A stretch of DNA of 14,744 nucleotides from Clostridia bacterium (GTDB lineage Bacteria; Bacillota_A; Clostridia; Lachnospirales; Cellulosilyticaceae): the NCBI GenBank assembly GCA_029239935.1, contig JARBTY010000052.1:1-14744 (forward strand), given 5' to 3'. Made by a program: the position numbers and the translations under genes. Each line of letters starts with the position of its first letter. Position 1 is the first letter of the stretch. Positions 14,421 through 14,744 of this stretch are shown here, one piece after another. Under the pieces are notes generated by a model, which was not told the origin of the DNA, did no database searches, and saw only the letters and a program-made list of their open reading frames with translations.

Positions 14421-14449
14421 CATTACCTACCACTCAGTGGTATATAATG
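14421..14449 (+). promoter_or_regulatory. leader hairpin followed by a U-rich run
   Basis: CATTA-CC-TACCAC-TCA-GTGGTA-TA-TAATG: 11 pairs with one symmetric 2x2 internal loop, then ATATATTTTTT. It lies between the predicted transcription start and the ribosome binding site. It could act as an attenuator or as a stabilising 5' structure. The core TACCACTCAGTGGTA is also a 15-bp palindrome that might be a protein-binding site. Confidence 0.4.
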
Positions 14450-14490
14450 ATATATTTTTTAAATACTATCTATTCAAGGAGGATTTACAC

Positions 14491-14744
14491 ATGGCAACAA
14501 AGGCAAAATTTGCTAGAACCGAAATCGGTGCAAGCAATCCAATCTTCAACCAAATTCGTACAACTATCGAAACAGCTTTTTACGGTAACAATGTAACACC
14601 TGTAACTTCATTAAAAGAAGCTTACAAATTAGCTAAAAACTCTCCTGGTACAGTAGTAACAGATATCCCTGTTTATAAACCAGAGATTTTAGGCCTTGAT
14701 GAAGATTCTAAAATTCTTCTTTTTAACGACGGCGCTGTAAGCGG
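14491..14744 (+). CDS. N-terminal part of a probably highly expressed enzyme; tentatively divergent ATP-type PEP carboxykinase
   Basis: 84 full codons are visible and the gene runs off the window. It has a strong AAGGAGG (14476-14482, 8 nt spacing), a consensus promoter and codons unlike the AT-richest neighbours, all of which suggest high expression. The visible protein begins MATKAKFARTEIGASNPIF, continues with RTTIETAFYGNNVTPVTSLKEAY and KNSPGTVVTDIPVYKPE, and ends in KILLFNDGAVSG. There is no signal peptide or membrane segment. From memory, this opening resembles a divergent clostridial group annotated as ATP-dependent phosphoenolpyruvate carboxykinase, whose nucleotide-binding and metal sites would lie beyond the window. 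None of the catalytic motifs can be seen here, so the call is weak; that a real gene starts here is near certain. Confidence 0.45.
   Translation, partial: MATKAKFARTEIGASNPIFNQIRTTIETAFYGNNVTPVTSLKEAYKLAKNSPGTVVTDIPVYKPEILGLDEDSKILLFNDGAVS

Noticed and set aside
14370..14447. A short leader peptide of 16-25 codons ending just before the last gene
   Set aside because: The ATG lies at or upstream of the predicted transcription start, the alternative TTG has only a distant ribosome binding site, and the peptide shows no run of regulatory codons.
1..14744. CRISPR arrays, insertion sequences, phage genes, toxin-antitoxin or other defence systems
   Set aside because: No direct-repeat arrays, transposase or integrase motifs, or defence-type genes were seen on either strand.

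Overview
The window looks like chromosomal DNA from a low-GC Gram-positive of the Clostridia, most likely a Lachnospirales-type anaerobe (a Cellulosilyticum-like genome would fit). The grounds are AT-rich sequence, strong AGGAGG-type ribosome binding sites, a T-box leader before metG, a SpoVB/MVF-type flippase, a dCache receptor-like gene and a tRNA-Leu without an encoded CCA. The genus is inference. I see no mobile element, CRISPR array, phage gene or large repeat. Most genes are housekeeping or stress/envelope functions, and I found no convincing new multigene system.

Layout. 2-2305 (+): the end of a DUF4342-type membrane protein, then an OmpR-family response regulator and a histidine kinase that overlap by 8 bp. 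2296-2487 (-): tRNA-Leu(CAG) with its own promoter, a perfect leader hairpin and an intrinsic terminator that reaches into the kinase stop codon. 2496-3727 (-): a marR-pirin operon whose promoter is flanked by two copies of an 18-bp palindromic operator, the clearest regulatory architecture in the window. 3785-6177 (-): metG with its terminator and a T-box leader carrying an AUG specifier. 6204-6860 (-): an unrecognised protein with a SAP-like N-terminus. It is divergent from 7083-9612 (+), a secreted copper-amine-oxidase-N-domain protein followed 13 nt later by an IMP dehydrogenase. The divergent gap holds two promoters and an 18-bp palindrome. 9725-12808 (+): a lipid-linked-oligosaccharide flippase-like protein, then a dCache receptor-like membrane protein without an output domain. 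12814-14124 (-): a SufS-like cysteine desulfurase. 14491-end (+): the start of a probably strongly expressed gene, tentatively a divergent ATP-type PEP carboxykinase, with a structured leader.

How the genes work together. The two-component pair is a translationally coupled sensor and regulator. MarR probably represses itself and pirin by covering the -35 box and the transcription start. metG is controlled by uncharged tRNA-Met through its T-box. The cuAO_N-guaB pair must share a transcript because no promoter fits between them. The other neighbours show no clear functional link.
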